DNA from: CAZJLN01 sp964540765
Lineage (GTDB): Bacteria > Chloroflexota > Anaerolineae > Anaerolineales > Anaerolineaceae
Length of the DNA stretch: 43,657 nucleotides
Assembly (NCBI GenBank): GCA_964540765.1
Contig: CAZINW010000018.1
Coordinates: 1 to 43,657, forward strand
Direction: 5' to 3'
Position numbers and translations under genes: made by a program. The notes under the pieces are model-generated. The model was not told the origin of the DNA and searched no databases. It saw nothing but the letters and a program-made list of their open reading frames with translations. This document shows positions 30,829 to 39,614 of this stretch, piece by piece; the stretch's first letter is position 1, and each line of letters starts with the position of its first letter.

Positions 30829-32232
30829 ATGCAGATTATTATCAATATTTTTGATTTCATCGCCACACAGATCCTTTCAGTATATGGCGTAATTCTGGGT
30901 GTGGTTGCCCTGATAGGTCTCCTGATCCTGAAGCGCCCAGCTCACCAAGTCATCAGCGGTGTCATTAAGACCATTGTTGGCGTTATCATCATCAGTTCAG
31001 GTGCCAGTGTTCTGGTCAGCGGCATCAGCCCTCTGACAGATATCATCAACCATGTGCTCGGTGTGCAGGGTGTTTTACCTACCAACGAAGCTGCCCTCCC
31101 CTTCGCCATGGAAAAATTTGGTCAAATCGGCTCCCTGGTGATGGTCGGTGGTTTTGTACTTAACGTCATCCTGGCGCGTATCACCAAGTATAAATTCATC
31201 TATCTGACCGGGCATATCATGCTGTATGTGTCCTTGTTCGTGGTCATCGTGTTGAATGCGACCATGGGATTAACCGGCTGGCAGCTATGGCTGGTCGGCA
31301 CCATTGTGATGGGTTTGTATTTCACCTTGATGCCTGCCCTGACTTACCCCGGTACCAAGGCAGTCACGGGTGGTGAGAAATTCTCAGTTGGTCACACGGG
31401 AGATTTTTCCTATTGGTTCTCATACCAGTTTGGCAAACTCTTCAAGAAGAACACCAAATCTGCTGAAGAATTTAAACTGCCCAAGGGATTGAGTTTCTTC
31501 CGCGATACCACCTCCAGCCTTGCAATTACCATGCTGCCCATCTTCCTGATCCTTGTTCTGATTTCCTATAAATATGTTGGGGAATCTGGAATGGCTGGCA
31601 CTCAGAATCCCATCATCTTTGCAATCATGAGCAGCCTCACCTTTGCTGCTGGTATGACGATCGTTCTGGCAGGCGTTCGCATGATGCTCGGTGAGATCAT
31701 ACCTGCGTTCGCTGGTATTTCAGAAAAAGTGGTGCCAGGAGCTATTCCTGCTCTTGACTGCCCAGTCGTCTTCCCCTATGCCCCAACTGCACTTCTGTTC
31801 GGTTTCCTTGCCATGTTTGTTGGCATGATCATTGGCACTGGTCTCCAGGTTGGCCTGGGAGCTCTCTATGTCATTCTTCCTGGCGTTGTCCCGGCTTTCT
31901 TTGCCGGTGGCACATCGGGTATTTTTGGTAACGCCACGGGTGGCTGGAAGGGCGCCATAGTAGGCCCATTTATTATGGGCATTGTGATGGCAATTGGCAC
32001 CGGCTGGCTGATCCCGATGACTGGCGAGCTTTATAATAAGGGTGCCACCTTTGGGGATCCATTCTATGCCACTGTTGGTTTGGCATTTGCCAAATGGGGA
32101 GATATTGTTGGCAAGGGTGGCGCGCTGGGAATCATCGCCATCATTGTTGCGGTTGCACTCGTTGTCCTGGTTTTCGTTTTAGGCAGAAAATACAAGGGTC
32201 TTGACGAACCAGTGGTAGAAGAAACCAAATAG
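30829..32232 (+). CDS. ulaA: PTS EIIC component, ascorbate-specific UlaA/SgaT type
   Basis: 467 residues with about eleven hydrophobic segments. Features of the UlaA family are ISSGASVLVSGISPLTDII near residue 55, VGHTGDFSYWFSYQFGK near 190, LAGVRMMLGEIIPAFAGISE near 285, and ALDCPVVFPYAPTALLFGF near 310. The family transports and phosphorylates L-ascorbate in enterobacteria. Here the neighbours are transketolase and the general PTS proteins, not UlaDEFG, so a pentose, pentitol or related sugar is possible. AAAAGGAG lies upstream of the ATG. An inverted repeat (32272-32311) follows the stop. Confidence 0.92.
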   Translation: MQIIINIFDFIATQILSVYGVILGVVALIGLLILKRPAHQVISGVIKTIVGVIIISSGASVLVSGISPLTDIINHVLGVQGVLPTNEAALPFAMEKFGQIGSLVMVGGFVLNVILARITKYKFIYLTGHIMLYVSLFVVIVLNATMGLTGWQLWLVGTIVMGLYFTLMPALTYPGTKAVTGGEKFSVGHTGDFSYWFSYQFGKLFKKNTKSAEEFKLPKGLSFFRDTTSSLAITMLPIFLILVLISYKYVGESGMAGTQNPIIFAIMSSLTFAAGMTIVLAGVRMMLGEIIPAFAGISEKVVPGAIPALDCPVVFPYAPTALLFGFLAMFVGMIIGTGLQVGLGALYVILPGVVPAFFAGGTSGIFGNATGGWKGAIVGPFIMGIVMAIGTGWLIPMTGELYNKGATFGDPFYATVGLAFAKWGDIVGKGGALGIIAIIVAVALVVLVFVLGRKYKGLDEPVVEETK

Positions 32233-32271
32233 ATGACATAATTTTGGTTAAAGCAGTCCATATCTAAAACT

Positions 32272-32311
32272 ATCGGGCGCTCCAGGCGGTTACTTGCAAG
32301 GAGCGCCCGAT
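32272..32311 (+). promoter_or_regulatory. Stable RNA hairpin between ulaA and transketolase genes
   Basis: ATCGGGCGCTCC (32272-32283) and GGAGCGCCCGAT (32300-32311) form a perfect 12-base-pair stem with a 16-base loop. There is no T run, so it is more likely an mRNA stabilising or processing element that separates transporter from enzyme messages than a strong terminator. Confidence 0.7.
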
Positions 32312-32365
32312 GAAACATTGATAAGAAATTATTTTGGATTTATTCTTATGAAGAAGGAAAAATTG

Positions 32366-34372
32366 ATGACACCTAAACAGCTACAATCGGATGCAATCAA
32401 TGCCATCCGTTTTTTATCGGCTGACGCTGTGCAGCAAGCAAATTCCGGACATGCCGGTCTGCCAATGGGAACCGCCGCAATTGCGTATACACTCTTTAAA
32501 CATCATTTGCGATTTAACCCACGAAATCCTGATTGGTCCAACCGAGACCGTTTTGTCCTTTCTGCCGGGCATGGCTCCATGTTGCTCTACAGCCTGTTTT
32601 ACCTGACTGGCTATGACATGCCCTTGGATGAATTAAAGCAGTTCCGCCGCTGGGGCAGCCTGACGCCGGGGCATCCGGAATATGGCGTCACCAAAGGTGT
32701 CGAAACGACGACAGGCCCATTGGGGCAGGGATTGGCAACCGCAGTCGGCATGGCTATGGCTGAAGCGCACCTGGCAGCAGTCTATAACCGACCCGGTCAT
32801 CAGGTTATTGACCACATCACTTATGTACTTGCCTCTGATGGTGATTTGATGGAAGGGGTGTCCTCTGAAGCCTGTTCACTGGCAGGTCACTTGAAATTGG
32901 GCAAATTGATCTGCTTCTATGATGACAACCACATCACCATTGATGGCACGACAGAGCTCTCTTTCACCGAAGACCGGGCAAAACGCTTTGAAGCGTACGA
33001 ATGGCAGGTTTTACACGTCAAAGATGGCAATGATGTGGATGAACTTGACCAGGCGATCAAGGCAGCCAAGATTGATCCGCGCCCAAGCATCATCATTTGC
33101 CGAACACACATCGGATATGGGTACCCCACCTGGCAGGATAACTCGGCGGCGCATAGTGGCATCCCAAGCAGGGAAGAGTTGGATGGCGCCAAGCAGGCAC
33201 TGGGCTATCCAACAGAACCGCATTTCTTTGTGACAGAGGAAGTGCTGGCTCATTTCAGGGAAGCTGTTCCAGCCGGAGCACGCTTTGATGCTGATTGGAA
33301 TGAAAAATTTGAGAGCTATGCCAGGGAATATGCCGAACTGGCAGCAGAGCTCAAGCGCATCCTCTCCGGAGAACTTCCTGCAGGATGGGAGTCTGGCTTA
33401 CCTGTTTTTCCTGCCGATGCCAGGGGCATGCCCACCCGTGGCGCCTCGAACAAAATCATCAATGCACTGGCGAAGGTCATACCAGAATTAATGGGCGGTT
33501 CAGCAGACCTGACTTCATCCAATTCCACTTTGATTGAAAACACCAAAGATTTTCAACCCGGGCAGTATGAAGGTCGGTATATTTACTTTGGTGTGAGGGA
33601 ACATGCCATGGGCGCAATCATGAATGGTCTCGCCGTGCACAAGGGGGTGGTGCCATTTGCGGGAACTTTTTTGGTGTTCTCTGATTACCTGCGCCCGGCA
33701 TTAAGAATTTCAGCACTGTCCCACCTCCCCAGCATCTGGTTGTTCTCGCATGACAGTTTTTGCCTGGGAGAGGATGGGCCGACACACCAGCCGATTGAAC
33801 ACCTTACCTCTCTGCGTGCCATCCCCAATCTGGTAACCATCCACCCGGCGGATGCCAATGAGACCCTCGAAGCCTGGAAGGTGGCACTCCGGCGGCGCCA
33901 TGCTCCAACAGCCATTGCACTGACACGGCAGACCGTTCCTATATATGACCGCAGCCAATTCGGCGCTGCGGAAGGGCTGCAAAAAGGCGCCTATGTCATG
34001 GCTGACCTGGGTGAAGGCAAGCCCCGCCTGATTTTGATGGCAACCGGATCCGAGGTGGAATTGATCGTGAAGGCGGGAGAACAGTTGGCGCAGGAAGGCA
34101 TCCCTGTGCGGTTAGTGTCCTTCCCCAGTTGGGAGTTATTCAAACAGCAGGATAAAGCCTACCAGGACAGTGTTTTATTGCCTGACGTCAAAGCACGCCT
34201 GGCAGTTGAAGCAGGCACCAGCATTGGCTGGGAGCGTTGGATTGGACCCGAGGGTGATATGATTGCCATGGATCGTTTTGGTGCATCAGCGCCGAACGCG
34301 GTGTTGTTTGAAAAGTTTGGTTTTACTGTTGAGAATGTTTTATTAAAGTGTCATGAGCTGCTCAGGCAATGA
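32366..34372 (+). CDS. tkt: Transketolase
   Basis: 668 residues from the ATG at 32366 (AAGGA 8 bases upstream); ATG at 32348 adds six residues. Full-length thiamine-diphosphate transketolase: SGHAGLPMGTAAIAY with the N-terminal His, AGHGSMLLYSLFYLTGYD, PGHPEYGVTKGVETTTGPLG, the cofactor-binding GDLMEGVSSEA to DDNHITIDG, VREHAMGAIMNGLAVH with the catalytic Glu, HDSFCLGEDGPTHQPIEHL, and a C-terminal domain. It moves two-carbon units between ketose and aldose phosphates. Its place inside a PTS operon suggests that the imported sugar phosphate enters the pentose phosphate pathway directly. Confidence 0.96.
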   Translation: MTPKQLQSDAINAIRFLSADAVQQANSGHAGLPMGTAAIAYTLFKHHLRFNPRNPDWSNRDRFVLSAGHGSMLLYSLFYLTGYDMPLDELKQFRRWGSLTPGHPEYGVTKGVETTTGPLGQGLATAVGMAMAEAHLAAVYNRPGHQVIDHITYVLASDGDLMEGVSSEACSLAGHLKLGKLICFYDDNHITIDGTTELSFTEDRAKRFEAYEWQVLHVKDGNDVDELDQAIKAAKIDPRPSIIICRTHIGYGYPTWQDNSAAHSGIPSREELDGAKQALGYPTEPHFFVTEEVLAHFREAVPAGARFDADWNEKFESYAREYAELAAELKRILSGELPAGWESGLPVFPADARGMPTRGASNKIINALAKVIPELMGGSADLTSSNSTLIENTKDFQPGQYEGRYIYFGVREHAMGAIMNGLAVHKGVVPFAGTFLVFSDYLRPALRISALSHLPSIWLFSHDSFCLGEDGPTHQPIEHLTSLRAIPNLVTIHPADANETLEAWKVALRRRHAPTAIALTRQTVPIYDRSQFGAAEGLQKGAYVMADLGEGKPRLILMATGSEVELIVKAGEQLAQEGIPVRLVSFPSWELFKQQDKAYQDSVLLPDVKARLAVEAGTSIGWERWIGPEGDMIAMDRFGASAPNAVLFEKFGFTVENVLLKCHELLRQ

Positions 34373-34466
34373 AAAGGAAGAAAATTAACCATCCTGGGTG
34401 TTATGCTTTACTTTGAGTGACACCGTAGATGAAAACCATTATAGATAAGTAGAAAGGAAAAATTTA

Positions 34467-34670
34467 ATGCCAGACAAAAAAGATCTGCCACGTACTTCAG
34501 CCCCAGATAAAGGGGAAATTCAGGCCATCATTTTTGGCTCCCAGGTGATCACAGTTAAAGACAAGTGTTCCTGTGGCGGGAGTGTACATGTGACATCTGA
34601 CCCTGAAACAGGCGGAAAAATTGCCACCTGCACGCGCTGCGGTGCCATACTCAAATGGGGGGGTAAGTAG
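34467..34670 (+). CDS. Small zinc-ribbon-like protein
   Basis: 67 residues with four cysteines arranged CSCGGSVHV and CTRCGAIL (residues about 34-36 and 55-58), a pattern of a small zinc ribbon. The first 30 residues are charged and probably flexible. AGAAAGGA lies before the ATG. It sits between the transketolase gene and the HPr gene, two bases before the latter, so co-expression with the PTS phosphocarrier is likely. I recognise no named family; metal sensing, a protein-protein adapter or nucleic-acid contact are all open. Confidence 0.75.
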   Translation: MPDKKDLPRTSAPDKGEIQAIIFGSQVITVKDKCSCGGSVHVTSDPETGGKIATCTRCGAILKWGGK

Positions 34671-34672
34671 TT

Positions 34673-34951
34673 ATGGAAGAAGGTCGGGTTAAGGTCGTCA
34701 ATGAGGTCGGGCTGCATGCCCGCCCTGCGGCAATTTTCGTCGTCAACGCAGCCAGATTTAAGTCAAAAATCCGCGTGCATAATGCCACCAAGGACAGCAA
34801 ATGGGTGGATGCCAAGAGCATCCTGGGCATTCTCACCCTGGGTGTTGAGAAAGATCACGAGATCGAGATCACTGCTGAAGGTCCGGATGAAGCGGAAGCT
34901 GTCAGCCAGATCATCACCCTCATTAAAAATGATTTTAGAGATGCAGCCTGA
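34673..34951 (+). CDS. ptsH: Phosphocarrier protein HPr
   Basis: 92 residues. The phosphorylated histidine is H15 in EVGLHARPAAIFV, and the regulatory serine region is AKSILGILTLGV (Ser49), which keeps the site used by HPr kinase in Gram-positive-type regulation. HPr carries phosphate from Enzyme I to EIIA. Start lies two bases after the zinc-ribbon gene; AAGTAG only gives a weak SD, so translational coupling is probable. Confidence 0.96.
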   Translation: MEEGRVKVVNEVGLHARPAAIFVVNAARFKSKIRVHNATKDSKWVDAKSILGILTLGVEKDHEIEITAEGPDEAEAVSQIITLIKNDFRDAA

Positions 34952-34994
34952 TCTATGCAAGGATTGAACCTGCGGCTGAATCAAGGGAGAAAAA

Positions 34995-36707
34995 ATGATC
35001 AAATTAAAAGGCATCCCAGCCTCAGGTGGGGTTGCTGCTGGTCCTGCGTATTTCTTTAAACATCAGACCACTGGTTTGGCGCGGACCATCATTACGGATC
35101 CAACAGCTGAACTGAACCGCCTGGAGTTGGCCCGTTTCATGGCAAGAGAGCAGTTGTCAATTCTCAAGACGAAAACCAAAGCAGAAACAAGCAGTGAAGA
35201 AGCGGCAATTTTCGATGCACATGCCATGTTCCTGGATGACCCTTCCCTGCTTGACACTGTCAGGGAGACAATCGAGGGGCAGAATTTGAACGTGGAAGCT
35301 GCCTGGGTGGACGCGATCGAAGGCTATGCCCAGCAGCTTGAGGTGATGGAGGATGAATATCTCCGTGCGCGCGCAGCGGATATTCGCGATGTTGGTCAGC
35401 GTGTTTTACGCATCCTGACCGGGCAAAATGAAACCGATCTTTCGGGATTGGTCAAACCCGCGCTTGTGATTGCACAGGACCTGACACCCTCGGATACTGC
35501 CCGCCTGGATAAGGCGCTGGTGCTTGGCTTTGCCACTGCTGAAGGCGGACCCACCTCGCATACTGCCATCCTGGCGAAAGCCCTGGGTCTGCCGGCAGTG
35601 GTGGGCATTGGAGCAAAGTTGCTGGAGATCAACACCAATACGCCGCTGCTGATCAATGGCAGCCTGGGTGAACTGATCGCGGATGCGGATGAGGCGACGC
35701 GCAGGTATTATGAAAAAATTGGCAATGAAGCATCTCAATTGGCAGATTTGGAATTGAAGGTTGCCAAAGCGCATACTGTCACCACGGATGGACACCAGGT
35801 GGAGATCGTCGCCAATGTGGGCAGCCCGGAGGATGCCAAATCAGCGCTTAAGTTCGGCGCCGAGGGGATTGGATTACTGCGGACGGAATTCCTTTACCTG
35901 GAACGGAAGACCGCACCCACTGAAGAGGAGCAATTTGTGGCTTATAAATCCGTGCTGGATGTGATGGAGCAGCGCCCGGTGGTGGTACGCACCCTGGATG
36001 TGGGCGGTGACAAGCAACTGGATTACCTTGACCTTGGCAAGGAGACCAATCCCTTCCTGGGGTGGCGCGCCATCCGCCTGTGCCTGGATAAGCCTGATTT
36101 TTTCAAGATACAACTACGCGCATTATTACGTGCAAGCCCGGGGCATGACCTGCGCATCATGTTCCCCATGATCGCCACCCTGGAAGAAGTGCGCAAAAGC
36201 AAAGCTTTATTGGAAGAAGCACGGCAGGAAGTTGAAGCTGCAGGTCAGCCTGTGGCTGATCATATCCAGGTCGGGACCATGGTTGAGATCCCTTCGGTGA
36301 CAGTGATGGCTGACCTTTTTGCCAGAGAAGTGGACTTCTTCAGCATCGGCACCAATGATCTCACCCAGTACACCATGGCAGCAGAGCGCACCAATGAAAA
36401 GATGGCGTACCTGGCTGATCCCTGCCATCCGGCGATCATTCGTCAAATCCAGCGCGTGATCGAAGAAGCTCATAAAGCCGGCATCTGGGTGGGCGTGTGT
36501 GGTGAGATGGCTGGAGATCCCGATGCAGCCCCCACCCTGTTGGGGCTGGGACTGGATGAATTCAGCATGGCAGCACCGGCGATCCCGCGCGTCAAGGCAA
36601 TTTTACGGAAATGGTCGCTGCTGGAAGCACAGGCGCTGGCAGCGGACGTGCTCAACTTTGAGAATGGGACGGCTGTACGCGCATTTGTGAGATCTCATGC
36701 GAAGTAA
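34995..36707 (+). CDS. ptsI: PTS Enzyme I (phosphoenolpyruvate-protein phosphotransferase)
   Basis: 570 residues, the standard Enzyme I length. The phosphorylated histidine is H189 in GGPTSHTAILAKALGLPAVVG. The PEP-binding domain includes GIGLLRTEFLYL, VRTLDVGGDKQLDYL, FLGWRAIRLCLD, MFPMIATLEEV, FFSIGTNDLTQYTMAAER, and the catalytic cysteine loop GVCGEMAGDP. It transfers phosphate from PEP to HPr. AAGGGAG precedes the ATG by about 6 bases. It closes the PTS operon, which thus holds all five PTS activities together. Confidence 0.97.
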   Translation: MIKLKGIPASGGVAAGPAYFFKHQTTGLARTIITDPTAELNRLELARFMAREQLSILKTKTKAETSSEEAAIFDAHAMFLDDPSLLDTVRETIEGQNLNVEAAWVDAIEGYAQQLEVMEDEYLRARAADIRDVGQRVLRILTGQNETDLSGLVKPALVIAQDLTPSDTARLDKALVLGFATAEGGPTSHTAILAKALGLPAVVGIGAKLLEINTNTPLLINGSLGELIADADEATRRYYEKIGNEASQLADLELKVAKAHTVTTDGHQVEIVANVGSPEDAKSALKFGAEGIGLLRTEFLYLERKTAPTEEEQFVAYKSVLDVMEQRPVVVRTLDVGGDKQLDYLDLGKETNPFLGWRAIRLCLDKPDFFKIQLRALLRASPGHDLRIMFPMIATLEEVRKSKALLEEARQEVEAAGQPVADHIQVGTMVEIPSVTVMADLFAREVDFFSIGTNDLTQYTMAAERTNEKMAYLADPCHPAIIRQIQRVIEEAHKAGIWVGVCGEMAGDPDAAPTLLGLGLDEFSMAAPAIPRVKAILRKWSLLEAQALAADVLNFENGTAVRAFVRSHAK

Positions 36708-36735
36708 GTCAAAAATCATTGCCAGCTATTGATAA

Positions 36736-36763
36736 AAGAGGCTGTCCGAAAAGGCAGCCTCTT
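36736..36763 (+). terminator. Hairpin after the PTS operon
   Basis: AAGAGGCTG, a ten-base loop, and CAGCCTCTT form a perfect nine-pair stem 28 bases after ptsI. Only a short AAAATTT follows, so termination may be partial. Confidence 0.65.
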
Positions 36764-36836
36764 AAAATTTGGATGGTGAAGCTGCTGCCACAATCGCAAT
36801 AATTCAATCTTGTTTCTGCCTCTCATCCATTGATTA

Positions 36837-37040
36837 ATGACAATAAATGGCTCGTCATACCTTGGTGAGGAAGAAGTCGCCATGATCGCAGCCTCAGAGC
36901 TGGCAAGTCTTTTGGAGACTGCATACCTGTTGCGATCTACAGAAAATGCACGGCGGTTACTTGATGCACTGAGCAGAGCCTTATGGGATGAAGGAAATCC
37001 CCAAAGCCTCGATGAACTTAAGGCTGAATTGAAAATATGA
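36837..37040 (+). pseudogene. YefM/Phd-type antitoxin, N-terminus frameshifted
   Basis: The second half matches the C-terminal half of YefM/Phd-type antitoxins: GEEEVAMIAASELASLLETA, then YLLRSTENARRLLDALSRA. The first codons (MTINGSSYL) do not match; the expected upstream peptide appears in another frame (LINDNKWLVI near 36828-36860) and ends at a stop. A small frameshift therefore separates the DNA-binding half from the toxin-binding half. It overlaps the toxin remnant by four bases (ATGA, 37037-37040), the normal arrangement of such a pair. Confidence 0.68.
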
Positions 37041-37302
37041 GCAGGAAATACCGCGCGGTGGTGTTTCAGCCAGAATTCATGGAAGGTTTACATTTTTAGG
37101 TTGAAACTGATCGCAAACTGGCTTTAAGAACCTTTGACTTGATCGATGCCATCCTACGAGATCCTTTTGCAGGGTTAGGGAAGCCTGAACCCTTGAAGTA
37201 TCTTGCCCCTGACCCAGGAGCATCGGATAGTTTACCTTGTTCAAGATGACACTTGTTCAAGATGACAGGATCGATTTCTTGCAGGCAAGGTATCATTATT
37301 AA
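37037..37302 (+). pseudogene. Txe/YoeB-type toxin remnant
   Basis: Reading through gives MSRKYRAVVFQPEFMEGLHF, then a TAG where the family has Trp, then VETDRKLALRTFDLIDAILR, DPFAGLGKPEPLKYLAPDPG, and finally DRIDFLQARYHY-like sequence before TAA at 37300-37302. These are recognisable blocks of the YoeB/Txe ribosome-dependent ribonuclease family. Lesions: the stop at about 37097-37099, loss of the central SRRLTQEHRLVY segment, and a tandem duplication of TTGTTCAAGATGAC around 37240-37268 that shifts the frame. Confidence 0.75.
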
Positions 37303-37356
37303 TTCCGTTTTTACCCAGTGAATTGCTATTTATTGCTGAGTTATCTGCTCACAACC

Positions 37357-38322
37357 CTAGCATAGTAATTTATTGAGTATTTCAGGGAGATCACTGGATC
37401 TTATTGGGATTCCAACCAAGGGAATGAATTTTGTAGCTACCAGAAAGCCCTGCTTGGACAAATATTGCAGTGACGCTTTTTTCTCTTGATAAGATTTTGG
37501 CGAAGCGATCTCAGTCAATGACCTTACAAGGGATTCCTCAACACACCTGATTGTAGAATCAAAGCTTTCATCCCAGGAATAGCCCAATTCACGTAACTTT
37601 TGCGGTTCGAAACACTGTTGTATGCCATTCAGTTGTACTAAACTTTGGATTTGATCACGATGTGGCAATAAACAGCTGTGCAATAACTCATGAATCAAAG
37701 AGCTATGATCAGGGCTTACAGCCAACACATAAAGTGTATTCTCTTTTCTAACATAATCTGTGCTTTCTGGGGCTTGAAGCACATTAGGAATAAATACCAT
37801 ATTTCCAGGGTCGAAACTGTCATTAATAAATTCGCTGATGATTTGTTTGGCGTCAGTCAATTGCTTGTATATGGTTGCCCGCCTTCTTTTAATAATTGCA
37901 GCAATCGTTTTAAGGATTGCAGATGTGGCAGGAAAATCTCTTATATCCCGAAGCATTTCTTTCAAACCAAGAACCCAGTTAAGATAGTCACGATTGTTCC
38001 ATAAAGCACTTGAATTCGATTCTCTTTCAAATTGACTGTAATGATCCAGATCAAAAGATGAATAATCTTCACTTACAAAAAGTGAAGCAGCCATGATCCC
38101 TGACCCTTTGGGCCAATAGGGATTGACCTGAACCTGGTTGGACCTTGCTCTGGCAAAATAATTCTTTATTCTTTCCTCACCTTTAAATTGATCTATGATT
38201 TCATTTGCAAGTTGAGGAATACAGGGATCCGTTTTGCTGTATAAATCATATCCTGACGCAATTAAACCAATGGCGGTTAAATCGACTTTCTCAGGCTGCT
38301 CCAGTTCGATCTTGATGTCCAC
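37357..38322 (-). CDS. Putative metallopeptidase-like protein with HEXXH motif
   Basis: 321 residues, no signal peptide or membrane segment. The only recognisable motif is HELLH at residues 211-215 (SLIHELLHSCLLP), a zinc-binding HEXXH signature, followed 47 residues later by CVEESLVRSLTE (E262, E263), which could provide the third zinc ligand as in gluzincin-type peptidases. The first 200 residues are mostly helical and match nothing I know. A protease role is inferred from the motif alone; HEXXH can occur by chance, but its setting in a hydrophobic helix is right. SD is weak. It stands between a dead toxin-antitoxin locus and a dead peptidase gene. Confidence 0.7.
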   Translation of the reverse strand: MDIKIELEQPEKVDLTAIGLIASGYDLYSKTDPCIPQLANEIIDQFKGEERIKNYFARARSNQVQVNPYWPKGSGIMAASLFVSEDYSSFDLDHYSQFERESNSSALWNNRDYLNWVLGLKEMLRDIRDFPATSAILKTIAAIIKRRRATIYKQLTDAKQIISEFINDSFDPGNMVFIPNVLQAPESTDYVRKENTLYVLAVSPDHSSLIHELLHSCLLPHRDQIQSLVQLNGIQQCFEPQKLRELGYSWDESFDSTIRCVEESLVRSLTEIASPKSYQEKKASLQYLSKQGFLVATKFIPLVGIPIRSSDLPEILNKLLC

Positions 38323-38622
38323 TTGTTTATCCTTACTGTTTCTTTATTGGTTAGAGATTGGGCAAATGCTTATTTATCAACCGTCTTTATAGTTTTCTGA
38401 CAGATTGTTAATTAATCCTGTTTATTCCGAATTATTAGCTTAATGATAATAGCGTTGCCATTATAGCTTTGATCATTCAGTTCCATGGATTGAATAGAGG
38501 ATGACTCAACCTGATAAGATAGTTCATCGGGTTTTCTTAAGGAAGTCGCTGGGAAAAGTGTAATATGAAACAAGCTTTGACAGGTGCTTCTTGTTAGTTA
38601 TATTCAATTCGGATTAGGCTCA
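38323..38622. other. AT-rich gene-less stretch
   Basis: About 300 bases with no frame of note on either strand. It probably contains the promoter of the HEXXH gene (minus strand). I see no repeats or RNA fold worth naming. Confidence 0.4.
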
Positions 38623-39461
38623 TCAGCCTTGTTGGACAATATGTTCACGGATGTAATTAAATAACTCCAATTCAATTTCAATGTCAGGCGCGTTCCAGGT
38701 TGCTTCCGTCAGTGAAAATGTGCCATCCCAAGAAAAAGATTCTGGACAGTCGAATCGATATCCATTTGCCGCGCGAAGTATAAAGTGATATGGCTCATTT
38801 AATCCAATCTTTTCTTTTAATTCAGTATTATGGGTTGCTTGAATGACACCTTCTTTGATAATTGAGTACGTTTCTTCTGGCATCGGTTCCCAATGAGTTT
38901 TCTTATCTTTGACGCTAATACAACTCACTGTATTACAGGTCTCTTTAGCCTCTTTGTGCGATGCAGCACATCCGATGTTGGCAATATATCTTGTACCACA
39001 AAAGTTATACGCTGCACTTCCAATTTCTGCGATGTGACTCCCATTTACCCAAAGGCTTTGAATAGGAGAGCTTTGGATTGTATGCGGGAAATAGGCATCC
39101 GGTTCGCCAAACCTCGCGTGCTATCCTATGTAATAAGTCCAAAAGGTTCTTGTGCGGCCTGACCTCTTATTCTCCTCCAGAAAAAACATCTGTCTGGTGT
39201 ATCAAACACTTTTACATTTAAGGGGAGCACTTCTAGTTTAATATTGAACTTGGGATCGCCGGCACAATGTGAATCATATAGATATATTTCACCTATCCCA
39301 CATTCGTTTGTGGCGTCACAAACAGCCAGAACATCGCTGGTAAGGCACTGTCTTCCATGTGATCTCCATAAATCTGAACCATGGTGGACTGCTTCTTTGT
39401 TACGATCGAAAATGCCACTTGCGCCTTCCATGTCTGCTATGACAATTAATAGTTTTTTCAC
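38623..39461 (-). pseudogene. M55-family D-aminopeptidase (DppA-like), broken
   Basis: Two frames are parts of one gene. The first (GTG at 39461) begins VKKLLIVIADMEGASGIFD, with the Asp-Met-Glu-Gly motif of M55 D-aminopeptidases, and ends GQAAQEPFGLIT at a TAG near 39126. The continuation is in another frame: IG-stop-HARFGEPDAYFPHT, then VNGSHIAEIGSAAYN, and on to VQQG at 38623. Family members have an unbroken IGYHAR-type segment there, so a one-base deletion plus Tyr to stop explain the break. The zinc-ligand His-Ala region is at the break. The last 101 codons can appear as a separate small frame with a GTG at 38928, which is not an independent gene. Confidence 0.8.
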
Positions 39462-39577
39462 TCTTCTGATCTCGCAAAATGTAAATAGTCCAACTTGATT
39501 GTACCCATGCTCATTTATTTCTATGAATAGATGGAATAGATGGAATACTATCAAGCCAAGAATCAAGCTACCCATTC

Positions 39578-39601
39578 AGCCAGGTTGGAAACCTGACCTA
39601 C
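39578..39601. repeat. Dispersed CAGGTT..ACCTGACCTAC repeat, copy 2
   Basis: CAGGTTGGAAACCTGACCTAC lies just beyond the leuS stop; see the copy at 25515-25537. The CAGGTT and AACCTG arms form a small palindrome. Confidence 0.65.
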
Positions 39602-39614
39602 GTTGGACCGCAGA

